A stretch of 64,000 nucleotides of DNA. It comes from Tetramitus jugosus (Eukaryota > Heterolobosea > Eutetramitea > Acrasida > Vahlkampfiidae). The stretch's first letter is position 1; the number at the start of each line of letters is the position of its first letter. Below the pieces are notes generated by a model that saw only the letters and a list, made by a program, of their open reading frames with translations, had not been told where the DNA came from and did no database searches. Location of the stretch: positions 124,001 to 188,000 of the forward strand of contig OW569387.1 in NCBI GenBank assembly GCA_937625935.1. The letters run 5' to 3'. A program made the translations under genes and the position numbers. This document shows, in pieces, positions 1-9,729 of the stretch.

Positions 1-28
1 AGCGCTAAAAAATCAAGGGTCCCCCCGA

Positions 29-763
29 ATGACCAACGGTCGACCAAGCTCAGAACGACTACGATCCTCCAGCAACGGAAGTAGTAGTTCCACGACTGGA
101 GAAGACGGAGATTATAGCTATCAGGACTCTGTTGTATTTAAAGAAGCTCTGCACCAGCAGGAAAAAATTCATTTGGATCAGTGTTTATTACCGTATCATG
201 TGTTGAAGAACGTGTGGCGCGGAACAGTGAACACTACGATCGCAAAGCTCACAAAAACGGAGCGCTTGCCTGCAGGCGACTATTTTTTCCATTTTTTCAA
301 TAGAGACATGAGAACTTCGATACGGTTGTATGCTTGCTGTACGGTTTCTGCGCTCAATGACAGTACAAACAAGAAGCAATTGTGGCAAGTGGAGGGCAAG
401 CACGTAAGAGTGTTGCCTCAAACGAGCTACACTTGGACCTTTTCCAGTCAAATTGATTTTTCATTGGCGATGTCGCTTCATTTGGTCGGAAAATTTATCA
501 AGGCTGCTCAATTCGAGTTCAACATTTACAAGGAAAGTTGTCGGCGGCGGACGATATCAAATGGCGCCAAAGGCACCATACGAGAAGTGGTGGATTTGAA
601 TCCGAATACTCCTTCTTCTGCGGTAGATCTGCATGAGGATGACGAATCGTTGTATGAGGACACGGATTCAAGTCCGACACAGAAAAGTGAGGATGAAGTG
701 CTATTGAGTCGTCACGGTTCTACTTCTACGAGTCGAAGCTATCGAAAAAAGAAGGAGAGCTAA
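29..763 (+). CDS. Unknown protein, possibly 3' part of a longer gene
   Basis: I do not recognise this 244-residue protein. It has a Ser-rich, probably disordered start (about residues 1-30), a more ordered middle (about 35-180) with hydrophobic and aromatic segments, and an acidic, Ser-rich tail ending in a short Lys run. The first ATG is at 29, but the frame is open from there back to the left window edge without a stop, so the true start or an upstream exon may lie outside. It ends with TAA, followed by an AT-rich spacer before the EF-hand gene on the same strand. No signal peptide or membrane segment is visible. Codon use looks like that of its neighbours, so I treat it as real coding sequence of unknown function. 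Confidence 0.6.
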   Translation: MTNGRPSSERLRSSSNGSSSSTTGEDGDYSYQDSVVFKEALHQQEKIHLDQCLLPYHVLKNVWRGTVNTTIAKLTKTERLPAGDYFFHFFNRDMRTSIRLYACCTVSALNDSTNKKQLWQVEGKHVRVLPQTSYTWTFSSQIDFSLAMSLHLVGKFIKAAQFEFNIYKESCRRRTISNGAKGTIREVVDLNPNTPSSAVDLHEDDESLYEDTDSSPTQKSEDEVLLSRHGSTSTSRSYRKKKES

Positions 764-1085
764 AATATTATTTACAAAAAACATTGTAAATATTTGGCAG
801 TTGTCAGACCAACTTACGAATCACATTTTTTGTGCCGAGCTAAAAAAAGTTCCGGCTCTTGTTCGGAGTTCTTGCTTCCTGAGGAACTGTCTCAAATAGA
901 ATTCTGTTCCACAAAGTGATATTTTCTCCAGGTATGATCCATACTTTGTTGATCCAGAGGTTTGGTTTATGATCCAGGTGCGCCAACAGAAACACAAGAA
1001 CTTGATCCAGTAAGGTGAACCACCATTTCATAAAAAGCTTAAGCCCGGTATTAAAGAATAAACACCATAAATTCAAAAATTCAAA
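764..1085. other. Intergenic spacer
   Basis: AT-rich spacer between two plus-strand genes. A minus-strand open frame here (840-1076) has no recognisable composition or motif and I do not call it. It presumably contains the 3' end of the first gene and the promoter of the EF-hand gene; I see no clear element. Confidence 0.5.
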
Positions 1086-1650
1086 ATGCAGTTGAAACCA
1101 TTGGATTCATATGATAAAAAGGCCACCAAGACCTTCCGACAAGTGTTTGATATGTTTGATTTCAATGGAGATGGAACGATCGATGCTCACGAACTGGGAA
1201 AAGTCATGAAGGGTATTGGTGTCTATCCATCAGAGACAGAGTTACAAGATCTGATGCAGGAGTTCGATATTGATGGAAATGGAAGCATAGATTTTTTGGA
1301 ATTTGTAAATTTAATGACGAGTTGCAATGAATACAACAAGACAGCTCAAATACGAGAAGCAGAAGCGGAAGATTTGAGTGCCGAAGAAGAAATTAAAGCA
1401 GCTTTCAAAGTGTTTGACATTGACGGCAATGGTTTTATATCACAGGAAGAATTGAAAATAACATTGGATAATCTGGGAGAGCATTTGTCTGATCGGGAGT
1501 TGAGAGCAATGATGAGACAAGCAGACTTGAACAATGACGGTCAAATCGACTACAACGAATTTGCAAAGGTAAGATCAAATTTAAACTTGTGTTCCTAGTG
1601 TATTGAGTTAACGTCCCTCTTTTGTCTTTCAGATGATGTATCAGCGCTAG
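1086..1650 (+). CDS. Calmodulin/troponin-C-like four EF-hand protein (spliced)
   Basis: Predicted Ca2+ sensor of 166 residues with four canonical EF-hand loops: D25-E36, D61-E72, D111-E122 and D147-E158, each with Asp/Asn at positions 1, 3 and 5, Gly at 6 and Glu at 12. The linker between the two lobes is longer and more acidic than in calmodulin (149 aa). The gene has one intron, 1569-1632 (64 nt, GTAAGA...TTTCAG, phase 0). Exon 1 is 1086-1568 and exon 2 is 1633-1650, adding MMYQR and a stop. The splice restores the usual calmodulin-type ending F-x-x-MM; reading through gives an unrelated tail. The start is the ATG at 1086. It could be a calmodulin-like or troponin-C-like paralogue; it lacks centrin's long basic N-terminus. 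Confidence 0.9.
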
Positions 1651-1690
1651 ATTTCGGTTTCAGAGAATTTAAAATAAACTTCGTAAGATT

Positions 1691-2563
1691 TCATTCTATA
1701 GGTTCTTTATTGAACATTTTGTAGTATCTTTTTCGAGGGGTCTTGAACCACTTCTTTTGTCTGAGTTCGAGAAATTGCTCTCCGGTCAACATTGGATGCT
1801 TCATTGAATTCTTAAATGAATGAAGTATCTTGCTTGAACCCATGTGTCTTATCCTACTCAGGAAGACAGGAAGGTTGTTAGATTGTTGAATTGGTCGATC
1901 TTCGATGGTGGAAGTCAGCAGAATTGTTGGACGATCATTCTGGTTCGTGCTAAATTGGTTGTTGGTTATTGGACTGCTTGGAGTTCTTGGTCGATCGTTC
2001 ATGTAAATTTCTCCACTAGGGTAGTAGAGAGGTTGAGGTTGTTGTTCCTCTTGAGGTGTAATGATCCAAAAGGCTTCAGAGTCTGGATCGTTTACTGGAG
2101 TGGCACACTCTTCATCATACTCATCATATCCAGAAGTGCTGGATTGGCTCCAGGAGCTGTCCGGCTGTGCATGGGTACAATCGCTGCAACAGCATGGAGT
2201 ATTGAAATTATCTTCTGGATTCTGGTAATTGGAATATTCATTACCAGTGTAATAGTATTGTTGATAATACTGAGGATATAGTTCTTGTTCAGAACAGTAA
2301 TAGCAGTCGTGGCACTGCTCTTCCTCATAGTTCTCAGTTGTGGCCTGATCCATTGTTAGCATATCACGAGGAAATGTTTGATTTTGTTCCTCTAAAATTT
2401 CCATCACCTTGTCTGCCACATTTTCCATGTCATAGGACGATCTGGAACAGACATGCAATAGTGCGTATCTGACCATTTCATTGTTGTTGTGGTCAGATGA
2501 CAAGCAGGACTCCATCAAATAGTCGACAGTAGAGAGTTCTTCTTCAGAGTACCACAGTTCCAT
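1691..2563 (-). CDS. Unknown protein, LWYSEEE-family member A
   Basis: 290-residue protein with no recognised domain. Its first ~65 residues (MELWYSEEEL, then x-x-VD-x-LM, then ALLH, then VA-x-x-VMEIL) match the start of the protein at 7956-8471, so the two are paralogues. After this come a Tyr/Gln-rich region, two Cys clusters (CHDCYYC and CCCSDC) that could bind metal, an acidic stretch, and a basic C-terminus. The longer frame upstream begins with GTG; the ATG at 2563 is chosen because it aligns with the ATG of the paralogue. It is divergent from the WD40 gene at 3033. The hydrophobic spacing of the N-terminal block suggests a small helical domain, possibly protein-binding; this is inference. 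Confidence 0.75.
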   Translation of the reverse strand: MELWYSEEELSTVDYLMESCLSSDHNNNEMVRYALLHVCSRSSYDMENVADKVMEILEEQNQTFPRDMLTMDQATTENYEEEQCHDCYYCSEQELYPQYYQQYYYTGNEYSNYQNPEDNFNTPCCCSDCTHAQPDSSWSQSSTSGYDEYDEECATPVNDPDSEAFWIITPQEEQQPQPLYYPSGEIYMNDRPRTPSSPITNNQFSTNQNDRPTILLTSTIEDRPIQQSNNLPVFLSRIRHMGSSKILHSFKNSMKHPMLTGEQFLELRQKKWFKTPRKRYYKMFNKEPIE

Positions 2564-3032
2564 TTTATCTGACACACAGGTTGGCTGGCTGACTTTTTTA
2601 GTTGTCTTTGTTTGTTTGGTGTTGGTTGATGCTGAATTGGAATGATTTTTATTTCTGATGCCACACAGTCAGAGCAACGCAAGTGCAGAAAATAAGTGAG
2701 AGATTGGTGAAGTGGGGTGAGGACTTGTTGTTCGTTTGAGATTGTCATTACCCATACTTTCTGAAAATGTTAATTCCAGTTTTTGGTTTTCCCAAAACGG
2801 GGAAAACTTTGAGTGAAAGGTGACTTTTTTACCACTAAAGAAATTGCAAAAAAGAAATTCGGGAGAAACGGCAGAACTTGTGTTGTTCTTCGCCATTTCG
2901 AAAGTTGTTGTGATGAGCAATCTACATTGACGGTTGAAACTTTGTGATGCGCAAGAAAGAAATAGGACTCCAGCGGAGGTATTGTCGGCAAAACTAAATG
3001 TTCGCGCCAAAAAGAATTAACGCAAACAAAAA
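2564..3032. other. Divergent promoter region
   Basis: 470 bp between two divergently transcribed genes, without a convincing coding frame. Minus-strand open frames here are low-complexity and unsupported. It must hold both promoters; I can identify no specific element. Confidence 0.4.
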
Positions 3033-5912
3033 ATGAGTGATCAACCACCAACGACTATCATTCAACCAACACAGCAGGCAAAGAAGAGAGGAACGAGTTG
3101 TTTCAACTGCAAAAAAGCCCACAGTAAATGTGATGGTCAATTTCCATGCTCTCAATGCACCAAAAAAGGCAAAATTTGCATTCCTCAAGCAACTACTACT
3201 ACTAGTAGTAACAACAAGAATGATGGTGATGGTGGTGGTAGTGATGACAATGAAGTGATCACCCCAAAACAGACTAAAAAGAATACCATTGTCATGGCTT
3301 CAAAAACCAAGTCATCAGCTGCGAAAAAGTCAAAATCAACTGCCAGTAGTGCTACTGCCAGTCGTTCCATTATTAGTTATTTTTCAAAAAATGGTAACAA
3401 CAACACGAACAATGATGGTAGTGATGACAATGAAAACAATGAGGATAATGACAACGATGACAATAAAAAGAAGAAGAAGAATATAGTAGTGGTGAAAAAC
3501 GAACAAGTCGAAGCAGAAGATGAAGAAGGCGAGTCTACGCCAACGAGATCGAGCAAAAGAAGAGCTGCAAAACGGAAATTAGTCTATTCTGATTTAGTAT
3601 CATCATCAGAGGAAGAAGCTGAAGATGATGAAAACGATGATGATGATGAAGGCGGAAAGAAGAAGAAGAAGAAAAAGGTGATTAAAACACCAACGAAAAA
3701 GACATCTTCATCCGCAGCGAAAAAGCGAAGAAAGAAGAGTGATGATGATGATGGAGACGAAGATTTTGTGATATCTGTTCGAGACGACGATGAAGATGAT
3801 GATGAATACATGGACGATGATCGAAATCAATTGGTAAAGGAAGAAGAAGAAAGTGAGGAAGCAGATGACGATGAAAATGATGATGATGATGACGAAGAGT
3901 TCGCAACTCCTTCAAAGCGAGCCTCATCTTCCAAGAAGAGAGGTGAAGCTACGCCTCGAAGTCTCTCTTCGAGCAATATATCCGCAACACCAACAAGGGC
4001 CACTCCGAAAACTGTTACCAAAGTTGTTAAATCTGCACAAAAGAAAACGCCAGCACGCGCTATGAAACTGGTCAAAGCACCGATACCCAAGAGACCAGGC
4101 AAAGAATTGGCCAATTCTGATGGCGTAGTCACACAAGGTCTTCGTACATTCTTTGTAAATAAGAGCAGAGTAGTCAAAGGAAAGAAGCAGTTGATTCATT
4201 ATGAGACAACAGATATTTCAATGCTTTGTCCTGTGCCTAATCTGTTACCAATCATTACCCACAATGAACAAGTGAACTTGTTGGACGAGTCACATCCACA
4301 ACATTGTACGACACTATATGTGGATAAGAATCCAGCGTCAGTTGACTTTCTATCAAAGAAACCATCCAATACTGGCTCTCTGAATCGTGATGCTGTCATG
4401 CACAACATCAAAATTGGACAATCAGCGTCCATTAAGAATGATTCATGTTTATTATTGAATGTAGGTGGTGGTTCTTCGGTTTGGTGCATGGATTGGTGTC
4501 GAAGAGACACCAATTCCGAACAATATGCAGTGTTTGCTTGTCATCCGCTACACAAACCATATGTGAGAATTGACGAGTTTTATAGTGGTCCAGAAAATGA
4601 GAGTGAAGCTTTCCCATTGGACAACATGATTCAAATTTGGTCTTTTGGAGGTTGTGTGGGTTCGAGTCAATCTGCGACTGATCATCCTGAACCTGCTCGA
4701 TGTGTAACATGCATCAAACACAATCATGGATTTGCTTGGGATTGTAAGTGGCTTCCAATTACTGTGATGAATTTGACAGACAATGAAGTGTTGGGTGTAT
4801 TGGCAGTTGCATTTTCAGATGGTGCTTTGGTGATATATACAGTGCCCAAATTAAATCATCCACCTCTAGGAAAAGTGAATTGTGTGACGTTGGATGAAAG
4901 TCAATTATACACTTGTTCACACGGAAAGGATGAAAAGAAGTTGTTCACTGCGTTGGGCTGGTCATTGGATGGTCGATTTTTGGCATCTGGTTGCTCGGAC
5001 GGTAATTTAATTATTTGGAAGGTGGATCTACTGGCAGCTCGTGATGGTTCCACTCTTAAAAAGATGGCTCATGTTCGTGGTCATTTCCATCGGAAGCATG
5101 GTGGAAGAGTGAGAAGTATTTCATGGAGTTCTGTTGACATCAATGTGTTTGCGACCTGTGGTGATGATGGTAATACGAGATACTGGGATATACGAGACAT
5201 ATTCGAGCCTCACTGCTCCAATTTGGTGTCCAGACAATGGGCAACTGATGTTTGCTATCCTGCAAACACAACCGGTTGTATTTCTGTCAGTTCTGACGGC
5301 CAGGTCAAGCAATTTGATGCTAGGGAGAATAATTTTACGTGTGTTAGAGCTCATGCACATCCATTGTGGAGCGTTTCTGTTATGTCTACAAGAGCAGCAT
5401 TTGCATACTCGAGTGCTGATGGATCGGTCATGTTGTCTTCTCTGGAAGAGGACTCGATCGCTAAAAAACCAAAGGGAGCCGTCAAAGAGCGCTTCGATAG
5501 TGTGATCTTTTCATCCTGTCTAGTGCAAGAAAAGTCAGCTCGGGACTCTGTACAAGAAGAGAACAATTCAAGTGGAAAACACATTTGTGTGTCTCTGCCT
5601 ATGAACAACAAGGCAGACAAGAAGAAGGTTTCTGACGAAAGTGCCAGACAAGTCACTGACCTCTTGCAACAGAAGCAGGAAGATTTAGTAAGTGATGGAA
5701 TCGAATTAACACCAAGTAGCTCGAAGAAAAAGGGTAAAAAGAAGGCAACTCCAAAGGAGGGCAGTGTTCGAATCATACCAGATCATTCATTGTCTATCTT
5801 TTCAGTGAGATTTCATCATTCGAGGCACAAATCGCTTCGCAATTGGTGTATTCTGGGAGGACAAGCAGGTTATGTTTGTGCAGTGCGAGTGCCTGATGAA
5901 CTGGAAGTCTAG
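3033..5912 (+). CDS. Zn2Cys6-WD40 protein, TFIIIC subunit-like (GTF3C2/Tfc6-like)
   Basis: 959-residue, probably nuclear protein. Residues 23-49 form a perfect binuclear zinc cluster, C-x2-C-x6-C-x5-C-x2-C-x6-C (C23, C26, C33, C39, C42, C49), of the type best known from fungal transcription factors. Residues ~60-350 are low complexity, with alternating acidic (Asp/Glu) and basic (Lys/Arg) runs. Residues ~390-960 contain WD-like repeats, including the segment around HGFAWDCKWLP, SLDGRFLASGCSDGNLIIW and CGDDGNTRYWDIRD. The spacing and the GFAWD-type motif resemble the propeller of TFIIIC subunit GTF3C2/Tfc6, which acts in Pol III transcription of tRNA and 5S genes. The TFIIIC assignment is inferred from the pattern; the zinc cluster and WD repeats are seen directly. 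The start is the ATG at 3033. No intron is evident. Confidence 0.85.
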   Translation: MSDQPPTTIIQPTQQAKKRGTSCFNCKKAHSKCDGQFPCSQCTKKGKICIPQATTTTSSNNKNDGDGGGSDDNEVITPKQTKKNTIVMASKTKSSAAKKSKSTASSATASRSIISYFSKNGNNNTNNDGSDDNENNEDNDNDDNKKKKKNIVVVKNEQVEAEDEEGESTPTRSSKRRAAKRKLVYSDLVSSSEEEAEDDENDDDDEGGKKKKKKKVIKTPTKKTSSSAAKKRRKKSDDDDGDEDFVISVRDDDEDDDEYMDDDRNQLVKEEEESEEADDDENDDDDDEEFATPSKRASSSKKRGEATPRSLSSSNISATPTRATPKTVTKVVKSAQKKTPARAMKLVKAPIPKRPGKELANSDGVVTQGLRTFFVNKSRVVKGKKQLIHYETTDISMLCPVPNLLPIITHNEQVNLLDESHPQHCTTLYVDKNPASVDFLSKKPSNTGSLNRDAVMHNIKIGQSASIKNDSCLLLNVGGGSSVWCMDWCRRDTNSEQYAVFACHPLHKPYVRIDEFYSGPENESEAFPLDNMIQIWSFGGCVGSSQSATDHPEPARCVTCIKHNHGFAWDCKWLPITVMNLTDNEVLGVLAVAFSDGALVIYTVPKLNHPPLGKVNCVTLDESQLYTCSHGKDEKKLFTALGWSLDGRFLASGCSDGNLIIWKVDLLAARDGSTLKKMAHVRGHFHRKHGGRVRSISWSSVDINVFATCGDDGNTRYWDIRDIFEPHCSNLVSRQWATDVCYPANTTGCISVSSDGQVKQFDARENNFTCVRAHAHPLWSVSVMSTRAAFAYSSADGSVMLSSLEEDSIAKKPKGAVKERFDSVIFSSCLVQEKSARDSVQEENNSSGKHICVSLPMNNKADKKKVSDESARQVTDLLQQKQEDLVSDGIELTPSSSKKKGKKKATPKEGSVRIIPDHSLSIFSVRFHHSRHKSLRNWCILGGQAGYVCAVRVPDELEV

Positions 5913-7045
5913 TTATCCAACTTGAATGCATAATCAAACAAAAAATGCACAATAAACGCAGCAGATGTTCTTGCTGCATAATAATGAACATTGTCATCTT
6001 TGATCTCATTCCCATGATCACACACTGATTTTGCAACCAAAGTGTGAACCTTTTTGTCCTTAAATACACTCAAAAGGGAATACGACTCCATATCAAAAGC
6101 AATTACCTTTCCTTGCTCAGAATGATGCTTCAGTTCTTTCTCCAATTGGTTGAAAACATCGATATCTGCTGGTGCAGCCGCCAAAGAACCAACACGTACA
6201 GTCGGTTTGTCATCTGCGACTGGGAAATCCAGATTGAGTGATGCAGCATCCCTTTGTTTGTTTTCGAGGTGTGTTACTCCCTTCTCTGTTACTATGAGAC
6301 CTTCTTGAAGTTGTTGACCGTGTAACTTCTTCAAATTCTTTTGCAGATCGGATGCTAGAGCTCTCCTTTGGCTGACAAACACCTGGTTGAATGATTTTTG
6401 TAAGACACCAAACTTATGAGCATGAAAAGTGTTCTTTGTGAACAGTGACAACTCATTCAACACCCAGTCTTGCAAGTACCGAGAAGAAGCGATTCGTGTC
6501 GTACCAAGATACTTTTTCCAGTGCTCTGCTCCTTCCTGATCCTTGACCCATTGTTGAACATCATCGTTAAGACGAAAGGGTGAAATGTCATACTCGGTGC
6601 TGTCTTCTTTGACTGAGTTCATGCAATCAAAGATCTTATCTGCCGCTATAACATCTCCCAAATTGGTCTTACCTTCAAGACCATAACAAATACCAGCCAT
6701 GCAAGCACTCTTGAGTTTATCAATGTTTATGAACTCCTGAAAATGCTCAAGTGTCCGAACTGTTTCACCTTGACCCATGCATGCGTTGCGAAGTACCATC
6801 AATCGAATACACTTGCCTTGAACATGATTGGAAAATAGAGAGTATCTTCGATCCTTGAAAATCTTCTCAACAAATGTAAAACCTTGATCTTCCAAGACGT
6901 CCATCAATGCATCCATCTCCACAGGCAAAACACAAATAATCAAGTGGTCAATGTCAATTCTTGGGCCCAAGGTGTTTGGGTTGCGGACTTGTGATTGGAT
7001 AGCCTCTTCAGGCTGATTACCAAAATGATTTACGTTGTCCAACAT
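5909..7045 (-). CDS. Nucleoside phosphorylase/nucleosidase superfamily protein
   Basis: About 378 residues. The N-terminal strand motif (DIDHLIICVLPVEMDAL), the segment IAFDMESYSLL and the C-terminal block AKSVCDHGNE followed by YAARTSAAF match the PNP/UDP phosphorylase superfamily, in particular MTA/SAH-nucleosidase-like proteins: a ribose-binding Met-Glu in the 'DMES' strand and a catalytic Asp in the SxxD region. Such enzymes cleave the N-glycosidic bond of purine nucleosides or methylthioadenosine. The substrate cannot be assigned. A longer frame extends to 7165 but begins with GTG; the first ATG is at 7045. An upstream exon is possible. It is convergent with the WD40 gene: the two stop codons overlap at 5909-5912, so the 3' UTRs overlap. 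Confidence 0.82.
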   Translation of the reverse strand: MLDNVNHFGNQPEEAIQSQVRNPNTLGPRIDIDHLIICVLPVEMDALMDVLEDQGFTFVEKIFKDRRYSLFSNHVQGKCIRLMVLRNACMGQGETVRTLEHFQEFINIDKLKSACMAGICYGLEGKTNLGDVIAADKIFDCMNSVKEDSTEYDISPFRLNDDVQQWVKDQEGAEHWKKYLGTTRIASSRYLQDWVLNELSLFTKNTFHAHKFGVLQKSFNQVFVSQRRALASDLQKNLKKLHGQQLQEGLIVTEKGVTHLENKQRDAASLNLDFPVADDKPTVRVGSLAAAPADIDVFNQLEKELKHHSEQGKVIAFDMESYSLLSVFKDKKVHTLVAKSVCDHGNEIKDDNVHYYAARTSAAFIVHFLFDYAFKLDN

Positions 7046-7955
7046 CCTGCTCTCATGAGTTGGTGTTTCTAGAAGCTTAGTGCTTCTTTTGAAAATAAAG
7101 GCAACAAGCAGATTTTGAGGCAAAAAAATGTTTGTTGCCCATAATGTATTCGTGTTTCTGAGCACAATTCAAAATAAAGAATGAAATTGGCTCTTTTCTT
7201 TCAGGAAGATTCTATGCATATTACAATGCATGCCAATATCGAGAAGGAGTGTAATTGTAAGTTTATCTTCCATACGCTAGACATGTCACGTGGCTCTCCG
7301 CGAATTCTGTTCGAACTCTCTACGACTAAAATCAATTGAGCCATTGACCGACAAGAACATTGGCCTTTTCGTTTCCCGTCGGTAGTTGACTTTTGACATT
7401 CAACACTTGCTGCGCTGCAACACACAAACTAGAAAAATTATCCAAAGTAGATTTAAAGTACTGATTTTGAGAACTGATTTACCCCACTGCGTATTCCTTT
7501 TATAGTGTTACTCATCATTTTCTTCAAATTCGCTAATTCTAATGTCACTGTGTACGCAGAGCGGTTAGATGGACAGTGAATTCTCATCAACAAGTTCGCC
7601 CATCACTTTGCTGCGCTCCAATAGTTCAATAGATGTGATCATTCAGAAAAGCTCCCCGAAACTCGATATAGGTCACCCAAATCTATCAAACTCCCAAAAA
7701 GAGGCTTGCCATGTTCTGGTGCTACAGGCGGCCCTTTCCTAAATTCATGTTTGATTATGGCCAATAATGACACCTGAGTGATTGCGCACCTTGAGCTCTT
7801 GATTGTTCAGGTACTTCGTATTTAAGATTGTTGGTGTCAGGCACACTGATAAAATCTACCACCACAACATCTTCAAACAACCACCACTATCACACACCAA
7901 CAGGTGCAATCATTACCCTTACACTCCAATATTATATCTCTATCTATCCTCAAGA
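7046..7955. other. Intergenic region without a supported gene
   Basis: About 900 bp between divergent genes. A minus-strand open frame at 7201-7425 begins with a non-ATG codon and has no recognisable motif; it could contain an upstream exon of the nucleosidase-like gene, but I see no decisive splice pair. The rest presumably holds two promoters and the 5' UTR of the gene at 7956. Confidence 0.4.
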
Positions 7956-8471
7956 ATGGACTTGTGGTACTCTGAAGAGGAAATTGAAGTGATTGACAAT
8001 CTCATGATTACTTACGGTTCGTCTCCTACTGATAATGGCACATTGAGACACGCTCTATTACATGCCTATTCGAATCCGAACGTGAAGGACGTTGCCAACA
8101 CTGTTATGCACATTCTGAGTACTTCTCCTCCCTCAGAACCGCTAAAACAACAGCACTTGTCCAACTCTTGGAATAATAACCAATGGACGTCAATCAGTCA
8201 GCCACAACAACAAGCTGAGGAACAATGTGAATATTACACATCATTTTCTGGCCAGCAACAGATGGAAGGAGAAGATGAATGGAGTGTTCAAGTGTTTGAA
8301 GACGAGGAATATATCCAAGAAACATCGGTCATCTATTCCCAGACTCCATTCTCATTCTCCCAACATTCTCAGCTGAATCAATACTTTGCAATGTCTGACA
8401 ACAGAGCTCCTGCCACTAGGGCAGTAGAGCAAAATGTGGACCAACAACAGCAACAAGAATCAAAGCATTAG
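7956..8471 (+). CDS. Unknown protein, LWYSEEE-family member B
   Basis: 171-residue protein, paralogue of the one at 1691-2563. The shared block is MDLWYSEEEI, x-VI-D-x-LM, ALLHAYS, then VA-x-TVMHIL over the first ~60 residues. The remainder is Gln/Glu/Ser-rich and ends in a Gln run; unlike member A it has only one Cys (C86) and no Cys clusters. The frame runs upstream to 7803, but those 51 residues have no counterpart in member A and look like 5' UTR, so the ATG at 7956 is preferred. The two members lie about 5 kb apart on opposite strands. Function unknown; the N-terminal block could be a small helical interaction domain. Confidence 0.72.
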   Translation: MDLWYSEEEIEVIDNLMITYGSSPTDNGTLRHALLHAYSNPNVKDVANTVMHILSTSPPSEPLKQQHLSNSWNNNQWTSISQPQQQAEEQCEYYTSFSGQQQMEGEDEWSVQVFEDEEYIQETSVIYSQTPFSFSQHSQLNQYFAMSDNRAPATRAVEQNVDQQQQQESKH

Positions 8472-9016
8472 GAATATCTATCTTTGTACATACACAACAC
8501 TAGGAACAACAACCAAAATACCAACAACAGCACTCAACAACTAACGACGTAACACTGTACATAACTAGGCTACAACTAGAACAAGCTCACTCGGTGAAAA
8601 TGACGAGGAACTACGTAGATTTCGATTCACAGTTTCCCGGCTGTAAAAAGATACAGTTCAGTCAAAATTAGCTCCCGCTTTCGATGCGAAGCTTTTTTTA
8701 TCGCTCACCAAGCGGAGCAGCGATGCAGACAGAGACATCTCATCCCGGGATCAACAACCCTGAGTCCAATCCCAAAAAAAAACCAACCAACACCTGACCA
8801 CCATCCCCCCACAATCACTCACACATCGTGTGTTGCTCTTCCAAAGCACCCTTGACAAAGCCACACCAGAACTTCCAAAGAAAACTCAACTTTCTCCAAA
8901 AATCAAACACCACTTCTCCCCTTAGCTCTCACAACCATTAAAAAAATCAACAATAACAACACCAAAAAGCTTTCAACTGTTGCAACCACACAAACACACA
9001 CAACAACAACAACAAA
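8472..9016. other. Spacer and A/C-rich leader
   Basis: Non-coding by eye. The last ~200 bp before 9017 are A/C-rich (CAA/ACA runs), the same composition seen directly upstream of several plus-strand genes here (18010, 50772), which suggests transcribed 5' leader. No specific element identified. Confidence 0.4.
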
Positions 9017-9259
9017 ATGCTCTCCATTACTCACACATCACTCATTTCTCTGTTCCTTGTCATTGGTTCCTTGATCATTGCTGCCCTAGTCTATGACTTT
9101 ATCCTTGTCAATTTCTTGGCCAAGAGACGGTTGGAAATCAGTGGACCTTACCACAGTAGCACATGGTCACTGAATCAAGATCAATTACCAGATACTCCAA
9201 TCACTCCATTGACGCCTGCTGCCTTCTCATTTGGTGAAAACTTGGATCACTTGGTGTAG
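9017..9259 (+). CDS. Small single-pass membrane protein
   Basis: 80-residue open frame starting at an ATG directly behind an A/C-rich leader. Residues ~8-34 form one hydrophobic segment (ISLFLVIGSLIIAALVYDFI), followed by KRR, so the expected topology is a short N-terminus outside and a ~45-residue cytosolic tail. The tail has a Thr-Pro-rich stretch (TPITPLTP) that could be a phosphorylation target of proline-directed kinases; that is inference. No family is recognised. It is short, so coding status rests on the leader context and the amphipathic logic of the sequence. Confidence 0.55.
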   Translation: MLSITHTSLISLFLVIGSLIIAALVYDFILVNFLAKRRLEISGPYHSSTWSLNQDQLPDTPITPLTPAAFSFGENLDHLV

Positions 9260-9729
9260 TAACACTTGTATCCATCCAAAAAGCACAGAAATCATAATGT
9301 ACTTTATGAAAGATGAAAGATGAAGAAAACCAGTGGTCAGTCTCATATTTATTATTGATCATCTCCTCTAGTAGGAGAGAGAACAAACATGACAAACAAG
9401 AAGCTTGTACTTCAAGGAAGGAAAAGCGAACTAGCTCAAACTTAAGAGTTGGAGCCAGTGTGACACAAATAGGTTCTGTTGGAAAGAGAGATGAGCTTTC
9501 TTGCAGAACAAGATTTTTTAGCCAGTTTTTTTAAAGGCCCGATGGGCGATACTGGTGATGGTCATTGACTTTGACCTCGCCCTAGTATTTTTGTAAAATA
9601 AAACAACATAATAATGAACTTAGAAAGCTTTCACACACTCATTCCACAGCAAGCCATCCTCGACCGGCAAACATTTAAAGTGGCGCCAAAAAGGCCCGAG
9701 AGGAGTAACTGTGGATAACTAACAGGTGA
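9260..9729. other. Spacer between small membrane gene and tRNA
   Basis: No convincing coding frame. The plus-strand frame at 9313-9534 is Ser/Arg/Lys-rich with no motif. The region holds the 3' end of the small membrane-protein gene and the upstream flank of the tRNA. Confidence 0.4.

Noticed and set aside
2564-2575. Start of LWYSEEE member A at 2575
   Set aside because: That codon is GTG; the ATG at 2563 aligns with the start of the paralogue.
3584-4177. Antisense ORFs across the acidic part of the WD40 protein
   Set aside because: Poly-Ser and His-rich products arising from Asp/Glu/Lys codon runs on the coding strand.
7046-7165. Start of the nucleosidase-like protein at 7165
   Set aside because: The codon there is GTG and the extra 40 residues have no family match; the first ATG is at 7045.
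7201-7425. Minus-strand ORF of 74 codons
   Set aside because: No ATG start, no motif, no splice pair that clearly joins it to the nucleosidase gene.
9313-9534. Plus-strand 73-codon ORF after the small membrane gene
   Set aside because: Ser/Arg/Lys-rich without motif; overlaps AT-rich 3' flank.
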